Shown piece by piece: positions 52,637 through 60,252 of a stretch of 64,000 bases of DNA. This stretch comes from RGIG4140 sp045632845 (GTDB taxonomy: Bacteria > Pseudomonadota > Alphaproteobacteria > CAAHEQ01 > UBA3637): contig JAZQXL010000012.1 of NCBI GenBank assembly GCA_045632845.1, positions 57,513-121,512 of the forward strand, given 5' to 3'. Each line of letters begins with the position of its first letter. Positions within the stretch are counted from its first letter, which is position 1. The position numbers were made by a program, and so were the translations under genes. The notes below the pieces were generated by a model that worked only from the letters and a program-made list of their open reading frames with translations, made no database searches and was not told where the DNA came from.

Positions 52637-53290
52637 ATGCCAAATTTTAATCTTGAAAAAGAGTTTAATTCCAATGGTTTTATTTTTGGTTTGGATGAAG
52701 CAGGTCGTGGACCTTGGTGTGGACCAGTTGTTGCAGCTTGCGTATGTTGGCCAAATTATGAAATTCCATCCGACCTTGCTGAGCAAATAGATGATTCAAA
52801 AAAATTGTCTGCCACAAAAAGAGAGCAACTTTTTGATATGATTATGCAATCAAATGCCATTGTTGGAATAGGGCTTTCTTCTTCAACAGAAATTGATGAA
52901 AAAAACATTTTACAAGCAACTTTTTTAGCAATGGAACGGGCCGTCGAGCAAGCTCAAAAAAATTATAATGTAACACCTGCTGCGCTTTTAATTGATGGCA
53001 ACAGATTACCAAAAAATATTTCCATTCCTGCAAAATCAGTTGTCAAAGGCGATCACCTATCATTATCCATTGCTTCTGCATCCATTATTGCAAAGGTAAC
53101 CAGAGATAAACTTATGAAAGAGATGGCAAAATCATATCCCCAATATGGCTGGGACAAAAACGCAGGATACGGAACAAAAGAACATATTAATGCTATCGAA
53201 AAATATGGAATAACTTCTTTGCATAGAAGATCCTATGCACCAATTAAACGCTATCTAGAACACAAACCTGTTGTAGAAAAAAAATCCTAA
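52637..53290 (+). CDS. rnhB: Ribonuclease HII
   Basis: Encodes 217 residues from the ATG at 52637 with AGGAG eight bases upstream; the TTG at 52622 precedes that site. It removes ribonucleotides and RNA primers from DNA. The DEAGRG motif is in FGLDEAGRGPWCGP, other acidic residues in IDDSKKLS and LIDGNRLP, and KGDHLSLSIASASIIAKVTRD is the conserved core. Confidence 0.95.
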   Translation: MPNFNLEKEFNSNGFIFGLDEAGRGPWCGPVVAACVCWPNYEIPSDLAEQIDDSKKLSATKREQLFDMIMQSNAIVGIGLSSSTEIDEKNILQATFLAMERAVEQAQKNYNVTPAALLIDGNRLPKNISIPAKSVVKGDHLSLSIASASIIAKVTRDKLMKEMAKSYPQYGWDKNAGYGTKEHINAIEKYGITSLHRRSYAPIKRYLEHKPVVEKKS

Positions 53291-53297
53291 AGAAATA

Positions 53298-54722
53298 TTA
53301 TTTTTCCATACCTTTAGCGATAATAGGTGGCACAATTGTTTTTGCCTTTGCGCTTTTGACTGTATCGACCAAAAGATCTTTAACAAGTTTCATATCCTCT
53401 TTTTTCGATTCAGAAGGAAGCTTATCGGACCCTGTTGATTGAGAGATTCGTTTGAGTGCATCTCTTTCTTCATCTGTTAACTCTTTTGTTTCACCCCAAA
53501 CTTTATTTTGACGTGATTTCAAATCAATTTCGCGATCATTTCGTCCTTTTTCAGCCATTTGATGCGTAAATACAGGACGAGCTTCTTCTAACATCTCTTT
53601 ATTCAATGCTTCTTCAGGTTTAATATTAAACATCTTATAAAGGTCTTCAACACCTTTTACAACACCTTTAGCAGCCATCCCCACTTCATTGTCAAATTTA
53701 ACTGCTCCAGATATTTCTTTTAACCCAGCAACAGCTGACCCAACCTTGCCAGATCGTAACAAAGCAACTTGGGCTTTCACAACATCTGATGATGAACGCA
53801 TCAATGTTTTTAAATTCTTTCGAATACTATTTCTGATTTTATCATACTTACCAACCATTGTTTCAGCATTTTTGTATGTTTTTTCAAAATCCTTATCTTT
53901 CATAAACTCTTCTAAGAATGGTTTGTTTTCTGGTTTTTTCAACAAATCAATTGCTTCTTTTTGTTGACGCGGATCTTTTTGTTTTAATTTTTTAGTAATA
54001 AATGCTTTTTTCTCTGCTGGAGTCATTAACTTCCAAGGTTGTTGAACTTTATCTCCTGGACGTGGTTTACCTGGTTGTTGTTGCCCTGGTTGAGAAGAAG
54101 ATCCCTCTCTTTCCAACTTCTTTTTCTTTTCAGCAACTTCAACAAGTTCTTCTTTTTCTTTTCTGGTTAGAGCCCCTCTTCTTGCATTACCACGATACCC
54201 AACACCAATTGTCATTTCTTGAGCGCCCTCCTGAGTTAACATTTCAGCAGGAACAACAGCTTTTGCCTTTCTTTCTGTTGGATCTAAAAATGAAATTTCC
54301 AATTGCTCTAATTGTTTTTCAATATCCTTTAATTCTAAGTTTTTTTCTTGAATAAACACACCAACAAAATTCAAACCTCGTTTTAACCAACGTCTATATC
54401 TTCTTAAATTTTTGATTTTATCATTTTCACCATCATCGTCATCATCTTCTCCTTCAATATTTAAAAGAGAATCTGAAAGACCATCCAATTCTTTTTCAAT
54501 AGCTTTTAATAAGGCTTTGGATTGTTCAGAATCTAAAGAGAGTTTTCTTGCATCATGTTCAACATCGGTTGATACGCTCAATTCAATTTCTTCATCTACT
54601 TTTTCAAGTTCAGAAGTTTTATTTTGAACAAACTTTTCAGCAATGCTTAAGCCTTTTTTCATCCAACTTATGCGATGTTTTAATTTTTGAATTCTGCTAT
54701 TTACATCAAACTCATCAGTCAT
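53298..54722 (-). CDS. Coiled-coil protein of unknown function with an internal duplication
   Basis: A 474-residue, highly charged, cytoplasmic-looking protein with AGGAG before the ATG. Two N-terminal segments repeat: RIQKLKHRISWMKKGLSIAE (from ~10) and KIKNLRRYRRWLKRGLNFVG (from ~103), each followed by a Glu/Lys coiled coil; an acidic linker EGEDDDDDGEN lies between. A Pro/Gln/Gly linker (QPGQQQPGKPRPGDKVQQP) leads to a helical second half. No family recognised and no signal peptide. It is tail-to-tail with rnhB and 60 bases after nrdG in reverse order, so it is probably its own unit. Confidence 0.7.
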   Translation of the reverse strand: MTDEFDVNSRIQKLKHRISWMKKGLSIAEKFVQNKTSELEKVDEEIELSVSTDVEHDARKLSLDSEQSKALLKAIEKELDGLSDSLLNIEGEDDDDDGENDKIKNLRRYRRWLKRGLNFVGVFIQEKNLELKDIEKQLEQLEISFLDPTERKAKAVVPAEMLTQEGAQEMTIGVGYRGNARRGALTRKEKEELVEVAEKKKKLEREGSSSQPGQQQPGKPRPGDKVQQPWKLMTPAEKKAFITKKLKQKDPRQQKEAIDLLKKPENKPFLEEFMKDKDFEKTYKNAETMVGKYDKIRNSIRKNLKTLMRSSSDVVKAQVALLRSGKVGSAVAGLKEISGAVKFDNEVGMAAKGVVKGVEDLYKMFNIKPEEALNKEMLEEARPVFTHQMAEKGRNDREIDLKSRQNKVWGETKELTDEERDALKRISQSTGSDKLPSESKKEDMKLVKDLLVDTVKSAKAKTIVPPIIAKGMEK

Positions 54723-54782
54723 AAAAACGTCTCCTGTTTTTTTATTATACCCTCTTTTTAAATAAATAGCAAACGCTAAAAA

Positions 54783-55469
54783 TCACCGCAAAATAAGATT
54801 TTGAAAATTCGTTTTTAAAAACTCAATCAATTGATTATCTTGAAAAAACTTTTCAATTTCTGAAGCAGAAGGGGGATTTTTATCCCCTGGGAATGTTCTG
54901 TATTTTTGGAGTGCATAAGTTTTGATATTAAAGTTCTTTAACTCTTGTGCAAGTGAATAAACATCTTCCACATCTAAGTATGAAGGATCTAGCGTTGTAC
55001 GAACTTCAAACTGAATGGAGGAATTAGATAAAATATCAAGCGTTTCAAAAACTTGCTTCTCAACATTTTTTCGACCAGATAATTGCTCATATTTTGATTT
55101 TGGAGCTTTCACATCCAATCCAACCCAATCAATATAAGGTAACAATTCTTTCAATTTATCTGGATATACACCTGATGTATGAATTGCAACAGAAAAACCA
55201 AGCTCTTTAATCTGCTTTACAGCATCCAAAACGTGTGGCTGCATCAAAGGCTCACCCCCGCTTAAAACAACCCCATCTAAACGCTTTTTTCGCTCATTTA
55301 AAAATGTTAAAACTTCTTGCCATCCCATTTTAGCAGGGGTGTCAAAAGCTTGTAAATCAGGATTATGACAAAAAGGACACTTTAACGGGCATCCTTGAAA
55401 AAAAACAACCGCTGCCAATTTGTCTGGAAAATCAATTGTCGTAAATGGAACTAAACCTGCTACATTCAT
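54783..55469 (-). CDS. nrdG: Anaerobic ribonucleotide reductase activase NrdG
   Basis: A 228-residue radical-SAM enzyme of the longer NrdG type. The 4Fe-4S motif is CPLKCPFC (CX3CX2C), followed by GGEPLMQPHVL and the SAM-binding strands IHTSGVYPDKL and DWVGLDVKAP. It generates the glycyl radical of NrdD. Here the target glycine should be on the separate small subunit at 55519-55704. A terminator hairpin sits between nrdG and that gene, so nrdG may be expressed at a lower level. Confidence 0.93.
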   Translation of the reverse strand: MNVAGLVPFTTIDFPDKLAAVVFFQGCPLKCPFCHNPDLQAFDTPAKMGWQEVLTFLNERKKRLDGVVLSGGEPLMQPHVLDAVKQIKELGFSVAIHTSGVYPDKLKELLPYIDWVGLDVKAPKSKYEQLSGRKNVEKQVFETLDILSNSSIQFEVRTTLDPSYLDVEDVYSLAQELKNFNIKTYALQKYRTFPGDKNPPSASEIEKFFQDNQLIEFLKTNFQNLILR

Positions 55470-55483
55470 TTTTCACCTACAGA

Positions 55484-55514
55484 AAAAAACAACCACTTTT
55501 CGTGGTTGTTTTTT
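55484..55514. terminator. Intra-operon terminator before nrdG
   Basis: AAAAAACAACCAC, loop TTTTC, GTGGTTGTTTTTT. On the minus strand it lies after the glycyl-radical subunit gene and before nrdG, likely lowering read-through into the activase gene. Confidence 0.8.
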
Positions 55515-55518
55515 ATAA

Positions 55519-55704
55519 TTAACTTGCTTTTTTCAATTCACAAGATGTGCAATTTGATTCTATAAACCAAATTCTTTCCTTGAACTCAGATTTTTTGCCT
55601 GTGTTGAAGTGGCTAAAAGGTCTAAAATAACCCATCACACGTGTCCAACATTCAACTGTTTGGCGTTCATTTTGATATTTATTTAAGATTTCTGAATCAG
55701 TCAT
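55519..55704 (-). CDS. Separate glycyl-radical subunit of class III ribonucleotide reductase
   Basis: Encodes 61 residues from the ATG at 55704, directly after a perfect GGAGG and two bases past the nrdD stop. It contains CWTRVMGYFRPFSHFNTGKK: RVMGY (Gly25) matches the glycyl-radical motif at the end of NrdD, and the following FN-GK-EF--R pattern also matches that C-terminus. The 686-residue nrdD product next door lacks this motif. A C-terminal CTSC pair may bind metal. The two proteins should assemble into one active enzyme, much as GrcA/YfiD supplies the radical domain to damaged PflB. The own ribosome-binding site argues against a sequencing frameshift. Confidence 0.8.
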   Translation of the reverse strand: MTDSEILNKYQNERQTVECWTRVMGYFRPFSHFNTGKKSEFKERIWFIESNCTSCELKKAS

Positions 55705-55714
55705 TTTTACCTCC

Positions 55715-57775
55715 TTACAGTTGACCACTTTCTTCTAATTCTTTACGTTTACGATCGACAAGTTCTTTGTCACACAACGGGCAATATTTGTGTTCACCAC
55801 TGATATATCCATGCTTTGGACAAATTGAATATACTGGTGTCACAGAAACGTATGGCAATCTATAATTTTCCAATACACGGCGAACCAATGCTTTACATGC
55901 ACTTGAAGAAGAAATTCTTTCGCTCATGTACAAGTGTAAAACTGTACCACCAGTATATTGTGTTTGAAGATCATCTTGATAATCTAATGCTGTAAATGGA
56001 TCATCTGTAAATCCAACAGGTAATTGTGAGCTATTTGTATAATATGGAGCTTCTTTTGTACCTGCTTGGATAATTTCAGGGAAACGTTTTTGATCTTCTC
56101 TTGCAAAACGATATGTTGTACCTTCTGCAGGTGTTGCTTCCAAGTTATACATATTGCCTGTTTCTGCTTGGTAATCCAACATTTTTTCACGAATATGTGT
56201 TAAGAATTTTTGAGCAAATTCACGACCCCATGGTGTTGTGATATTTTCTCTATCACTTGTGAAGTTGCGAATCATTTCATTGATACCATTGACACCAATT
56301 GTTGAGAAGTGGCTTCTAAATGTGCCAAGATAACGTTTTGTATATGGATACAAGCCTCTGTCCATATGCATAGCAATCACTTTACGTTTGATTTCAAGTG
56401 ATGTTTTTGCAAGTTCAAGCAATTCATCTAAACGATTAAATAAGTTTTCTTCACTTCCTTTATGGAGATAACCCAATCTTGCACAGTTGATTGTAACCAC
56501 ACCGATTGAGCCTGTTTGTTCTGCTGAACCAAACAAACCACCACCACGTTTTTTAAGTTCAGTTAAGTCTAAACGAAGACGGCAACACATTGAACGAACA
56601 TCACTTGGTTTCATATCAGAATTGACGTAGTTTGAGAAATAAGGCAAACCATATTTTGCTGTCATTTCAAACAAATATTCTGTGTTTGGAGAATCCCAAG
56701 GAAATTCGTTTGTGATGTTGTATGTTGGGATTGGGAATGTGAATGGACGACCTTTTGCATCCCCTGCAGCCATAACCTCCAAGAATGCTCTGTTAATCAT
56801 ATCCATTTCTTCTTGCAATTCACCATATGTGAATTCTTGAACTTCACCACCAATGATTGGATGTCTTTCTTTCAAGTCATTTGGACATGTCCAGTCAAAT
56901 GTCAAGTTTGTAAATGGTGTTTGAGTTCCCCAACGTGATGGCACATTCAAATTAAAGATGAATGATTGCATTGCTTGTTTCACTTCATCATAAGTTAATT
57001 TTTCGATGCGCACGAATGGTGCTAGATATGTGTCCGCAGATGAAAACGCTTGAGCCCCCGCCCATTCGTTTTGTAATGTCCCCAAAAAGTTGATCATCTG
57101 CGAGAAAGCAGAAACGAGATGACGAGGCGGTTTGGACTCTGTTTTGTTTGGAACACCATTAAAGCCTTCTTCAAGCAAAACACGAAGAGACCAACCTGCG
57201 CAATAACCTGCCAACATATCTAAATCATGGATATGATAATCACCATTTCTGTGCGCTTCTCCAATCTCTGGTGTATAAACATGGTTTAACCAATAGTTTG
57301 CAACCACCTTACCAGAGACATTTAAAATTAATCCGCCCAAAGAATAACCTTGGTTTGCATTTGCATTAACCCGCCAGTCTGATCTGTCTAAATATTCATT
57401 GATAGATGAAATTGCATCAACAACGGCTCTTTTATCTCTGCGGATTTTATCTCTTTGTTCACGATAAATAATATATGAACGGGCTGTTTTATAATAGTTG
57501 GAAGAAATAAGAACTTGTTCAACAACATCTTGGATTTGTTCAATAGCTGGAATAACGCCAAAAGCAAATTTATGTTTCAATACTTTGATAACTTGTCTTG
57601 TCAAAAGCCAAGCTTCATCCATACCAAATTCATTTGTTGCTTCACCAGCTTTACCAATTGCGAGCGCAATTTTAGCTGCGTCAAAAGCGTGCTTTTCACC
57701 ATCTCTTTTAACAACTTCTTTTAATGGTCCTAAATCTAAGCCTTCACGCTCTTCTTTTTGAACAACTTCCAACAT
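55715..57775 (-). CDS. nrdD: Anaerobic ribonucleoside-triphosphate reductase catalytic subunit, lacking its glycyl-radical tail
   Basis: A 686-residue class III reductase that makes dNTPs without oxygen. N-terminal ATP-cone (KRDGEKHAFDAAKIALAIGK, ~20-110). The ten-stranded barrel follows, with YHIHDLDMLAGYCAGWSL, LGTLQNEWAGAQAFSS, NLNVPSRWGTQTPFTNLT and GSIGVVTINCARLGYL. It ends with a zinc-site-like CPKHGYISGEHKYCPLC and stops at ESGQL, just before the RVxGY glycyl-radical segment that normally ends NrdD. GGGAG lies before the ATG. NrdR-box-like sites upstream fit control by NrdR. Confidence 0.95.
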   Translation of the reverse strand: MLEVVQKEEREGLDLGPLKEVVKRDGEKHAFDAAKIALAIGKAGEATNEFGMDEAWLLTRQVIKVLKHKFAFGVIPAIEQIQDVVEQVLISSNYYKTARSYIIYREQRDKIRRDKRAVVDAISSINEYLDRSDWRVNANANQGYSLGGLILNVSGKVVANYWLNHVYTPEIGEAHRNGDYHIHDLDMLAGYCAGWSLRVLLEEGFNGVPNKTESKPPRHLVSAFSQMINFLGTLQNEWAGAQAFSSADTYLAPFVRIEKLTYDEVKQAMQSFIFNLNVPSRWGTQTPFTNLTFDWTCPNDLKERHPIIGGEVQEFTYGELQEEMDMINRAFLEVMAAGDAKGRPFTFPIPTYNITNEFPWDSPNTEYLFEMTAKYGLPYFSNYVNSDMKPSDVRSMCCRLRLDLTELKKRGGGLFGSAEQTGSIGVVTINCARLGYLHKGSEENLFNRLDELLELAKTSLEIKRKVIAMHMDRGLYPYTKRYLGTFRSHFSTIGVNGINEMIRNFTSDRENITTPWGREFAQKFLTHIREKMLDYQAETGNMYNLEATPAEGTTYRFAREDQKRFPEIIQAGTKEAPYYTNSSQLPVGFTDDPFTALDYQDDLQTQYTGGTVLHLYMSERISSSSACKALVRRVLENYRLPYVSVTPVYSICPKHGYISGEHKYCPLCDKELVDRKRKELEESGQL

Positions 57776-57803
57776 TTTTTCATACTCCCACTTTAATTAT
57801 TTA

Positions 57804-57840
57804 AATACTATATGTAGCCTTTTAAAACAACATATAGTGT
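57804..57840 (-). promoter_or_regulatory. Two NrdR-box-like sites overlapping the nrdD promoter
   Basis: Read on the minus strand, ACACTATATGTTGTTT (57840-57825) and a 16-base site with the core CTACATATAG (57819-57804, core 57817-57808) each resemble the NrdR consensus ACACWATATWTWGTGT. They are 20-21 bases (two helical turns) apart. TTGTTT-N17-TATTTA overlaps both, giving a plausible repressible promoter. Matches are imperfect and the spacing is shorter than the commoner 31-32 bases. Confidence 0.55.
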
Positions 57841-58118
57841 TTAACAAACTACATTTTGTATTAATAAACCCCACATATCGATTACTTGTCAATACATTTT
57901 TATTGTTTTTTTTTATTAAATTTTTAAGTGTTTAATTTTTCATATTTATTTTTTTTATCTAGACTCAAAATAAACTGTTTTTATCATCAAAAAATGGTAA
58001 AAAAAATAAAAAAAACAAAAATATCGAATCATATGTAATGTATTAATAACATTTGCATTTTTGACAAAATTTTAGTCAATTTAACAACAACAATTTAAAA
58101 ATAAAACAAAATTTTTTC
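57841..58118. other. AT-rich intergenic stretch
   Basis: No coding frame is visible. It holds long A and T runs and one near-perfect inverted repeat, TTGACAAAATTTTAGTCAA at 58061-58079. A TTGACA also occurs on the minus strand near 57891. It may mark the far end of the phage-derived segment next to it. Confidence 0.6.
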
Positions 58119-59741
58119 TTAGGCAAAATTATCGCCAAAAAAGAGATTTTTCACCATTGTGAACAAGAACTTCTCATAAGCTCTTGCAAACTTCTCGTGT
58201 TGAGCCTTTGTGAGCTTTTTGCCACGTTCAGCACCAATATATTTCATTACACCTTCAAAGCGTTTAATGTACTCCTCTGTGGCATTTCCACTTTCAATAT
58301 GTTCCCAAATACTGTCCACCCAAAAGCGTGAAAACTCGTGAGAATATGTACTTGCATCAGCGTCTTTTGTGATACCAATGGACTTTTTGAATGCGTCAAA
58401 TGAGCCTTTTACAACCTTTCTTTGACGTGGTTGCATTGATTGATATAAACGATTATTTTCAGAATTATATCTTGCAGGGTTGACTTTTCCTCTTAAAACT
58501 GCTAAACTAATGTTAGAAATAGCATCTTTAAGATGTTTGTAAGGGATAGTAATTTGTCCACCGACATCTTCAAAAGGTGCTATTTTTATATCTGTTATTT
58601 TATGTCCAGCATAATTGTGTGTTCCTGTTTCTAATGGAATATCAACCTTAAATTGAACTGAATAAGGGTTATCACCAACCATTAGAGCTGAATGATAAAC
58701 ATCCTGACCCAAAACGTTTTTATGCCTTTCATCTGCCTCTATAAAACCTGAATATTTAGCATTTTCTAGTAACTTTTTAATTGATGAAAAAGCTTCATTA
58801 TATTTTTTATTCCCTCTTTTTGATGAAGCCCTATCTATGGCTCTGTTAGAAACAAGAACTACATCACCCGTTGACTTGATTGTTATATTTCTTTCATTAC
58901 CCAAAACAGATTTAATAAATTCAAATAATTCTCTCTTTGTCTTAAAATCAGGAATGCTGTTTTCAGGTATTTTAACAACCTCAACTGTTTCATTGTCATC
59001 AGCAATTTTAGGTCCATTTTCTCTTTCTGTTAAAGTTGGCTCATCAACATAGGTTGCTTGCAAGAACTTGTTTGTATCAGACACTTTGCCTGTCTTAAAG
59101 AATGATGTTATATCTCTCTTAATGGTTTTAAAGTCTGTTCCTTTGTCGTACTCGTTGTAAAAACCATAATCAGAACCCCATTCTTTTGCTTGCTCTACAC
59201 ACTCAATAATGACCTCTCCATTGACTCTGTCTGAAATCTTTTGGATTTGTTCAATTTGTTGTGGTGTTGGCATTCTTGACATTAAGAACGTTTTGCTTTC
59301 AGGCATAAAACGGATGTTTCCATTATCAATAAAGTCCGTCATTTCAACATTGAATCCATCTTCTTCAAAAGCTGAAGATATTTCTCTGTGGTCCATTGCT
59401 CTATGTCCTGCTTGTCCCCCAAACTTTTTGCCACTAAAGTCAAGCATATCTCCATTTTGCATAATGTAGCCAGCTTCATTGATATTGGTTGTTGTGCCAA
59501 AGTATTCTCTAGCCTTAGCATTCATTGATTGGTCTACTGGTTTTTGTGTAACAGTTAATCGATTTCCACCTTTCAACCATTCGATTTGTCTATCAAGTGA
59601 AGCAATACGCCTTTTAGTCATTTCAACAACAGTTGGATGTTCATTATGCAAATTTCTATCAAACAAACGCTTTGTGTACTCAAGCTCATAAATAGCACCC
59701 TCTACACCTAAACGTTTTCTCATATCATTTGCAACATCCAT
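58119..59741 (-). CDS. C-terminal remnant of a phage polyvalent protein
   Basis: A 540-residue open frame from the ATG at 59741. MLDFSGKKFGGQAGHRAMDHRE and the following segment (~95-200) resemble large phage proteins, and ~265-390 (TIKSTGDVVLVSNRAIDRAS, then DVYHSALMVGDNPYSVQFKV) resembles the LPD3 'large polyvalent protein-associated' type domain. The frame is open for 39 further codons upstream, and those encode the end of another phage domain, so the gene has lost its 5' part. No structural or integrase gene lies nearby. The location directly downstream of a tRNA gene fits decayed prophage. Whether this stretch is still translated is unclear; the ATG has only a weak ribosome-binding site. 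Confidence 0.65.
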   Translation of the reverse strand: MDVANDMRKRLGVEGAIYELEYTKRLFDRNLHNEHPTVVEMTKRRIASLDRQIEWLKGGNRLTVTQKPVDQSMNAKAREYFGTTTNINEAGYIMQNGDMLDFSGKKFGGQAGHRAMDHREISSAFEEDGFNVEMTDFIDNGNIRFMPESKTFLMSRMPTPQQIEQIQKISDRVNGEVIIECVEQAKEWGSDYGFYNEYDKGTDFKTIKRDITSFFKTGKVSDTNKFLQATYVDEPTLTERENGPKIADDNETVEVVKIPENSIPDFKTKRELFEFIKSVLGNERNITIKSTGDVVLVSNRAIDRASSKRGNKKYNEAFSSIKKLLENAKYSGFIEADERHKNVLGQDVYHSALMVGDNPYSVQFKVDIPLETGTHNYAGHKITDIKIAPFEDVGGQITIPYKHLKDAISNISLAVLRGKVNPARYNSENNRLYQSMQPRQRKVVKGSFDAFKKSIGITKDADASTYSHEFSRFWVDSIWEHIESGNATEEYIKRFEGVMKYIGAERGKKLTKAQHEKFARAYEKFLFTMVKNLFFGDNFA

Positions 59742-59858
59742 TTCCTGTTCTGTAATTTGCTCCTGATGATAAATATTATTATCATTCAGGTCAAAAGTAC
59801 CTCTGTTGTCAACGGATTTGATTTGGTTTGGAGAGAATATAATTTGATTAACGTTCCA
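59742..59858 (-). pseudogene. In-frame 5' remnant of the phage polyvalent gene
   Basis: 39 codons in frame with the gene at 59741, preceded by a TGA (59861-59859) and with no usable start. They encode NQIIFSPNQIKSVDNRGTFD and then DNNIYHQ, the pattern that ends ADP-ribosyltransferase-like (ART-PolyVal) domains of phage polyvalent proteins. This shows that the original protein was longer and has been truncated. Confidence 0.6.
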
Positions 59859-59874
59859 TCACTCACACTCAAAA

Positions 59875-60005
59875 ACCACCTTTCAGCAGTTTTTACCCGC
59901 AACCCCACTGAGGATTGCGAGCTTATAGCTCGTTCTTACGGACCGCCTTCGGCGTCTTTCGCTTCGCTCTCCAAACCCTCTTCTCGGGTTCGTCCCCTAC
60001 TTTGC
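59875..60005. other. GC-rich hairpin island between phage remnant and tRNA
   Basis: Clearly more GC-rich than its surroundings. It holds at least three small inverted repeats in a row: GAGCT/AGCTC around 59918-59932, CGCC-TTC-GGCG near 59942-59953 and AACCC-TCTTCTC-GGGTT near 59975-59993. No protein-coding frame recognised. It may be foreign DNA left by the same integration event, or an RNA. Confidence 0.5.
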
Positions 60006-60009
60006 TCAT

Positions 60010-60037
60010 AAAAAAAACCACCTTTCGGTGGATTTTT
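60010..60037 (-). terminator. Terminator of the tRNA-Gly transcript
   Basis: Minus strand CCACC, loop GAAA, GGTGG, then T8, starting directly after the encoded CCA end. Confidence 0.85.
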
Positions 60038-60111
60038 TGGAGCGAGTGAAGGGAATCGAACCCTCGTCTTAAGCTTGGGAAGCTTCCGCTCTACCATTGA
60101 GCTACACTCGC
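60038..60111 (-). tRNA. tRNA-Gly (anticodon CCC)
   Basis: A 74-base cloverleaf: acceptor GCGAGTG/CACTCGC, D arm GCTC-AATGGTA-GAGC, anticodon loop TTCCCAA (anticodon CCC), T arm GAGGG-TTCGATT-CCCTT and encoded CCA. The outermost anticodon-stem pair is a G-A mismatch. It reads GGG codons. TTGCAT-N17-TATTAT lies upstream and a terminator follows. Its 3' side abuts the phage-derived segment, as expected for an integration site, but no second copy of its 3' end was seen. Confidence 0.96.
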
Positions 60112-60123
60112 TTAAGTAGGTTT

Positions 60124-60152
60124 ATAATAATACAAAATTTATGCAAATGCAA
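60124..60152 (-). promoter_or_regulatory. Promoter of tRNA-Gly
   Basis: Minus strand TTGCAT (60152-60147), a 17-base spacer and TATTAT (60129-60124), 12 bases before the mature 5' end. Confidence 0.6.
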
Positions 60153-60252
60153 GCCTTGATTTATAAAAAAAATCTATTTTTAAACTATTGCTTATTTTTT
60201 CAAAATAAATTACCATATTTTCACACAAGAATTTTTATTTAAAAGAGGAAAA

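Noticed and set aside
55704..55728. Sequencing frameshift or programmed frameshift splitting nrdD
   Set aside because: The nrdD stop is followed by a perfect GGAGG and ATG for the small gene; no slippery sequence is seen at the junction.
57880..57895. FNR-type site upstream of nrdD
   Set aside because: TTGACAAGTAATCGA deviates from TTGAT-N4-ATCAA in half-site and spacing.
59742..60011. Plus-strand frame across the GC-rich island
   Set aside because: It crosses the hairpin island and antisense phage remnant, has no ribosome-binding site and no recognisable protein features.
60038..60063. Second copy of the tRNA-Gly 3' end as a prophage attachment site
   Set aside because: No repeat of the T-arm/CCA segment was found between 57776 and 60037, so the boundaries of the phage remnant cannot be placed.
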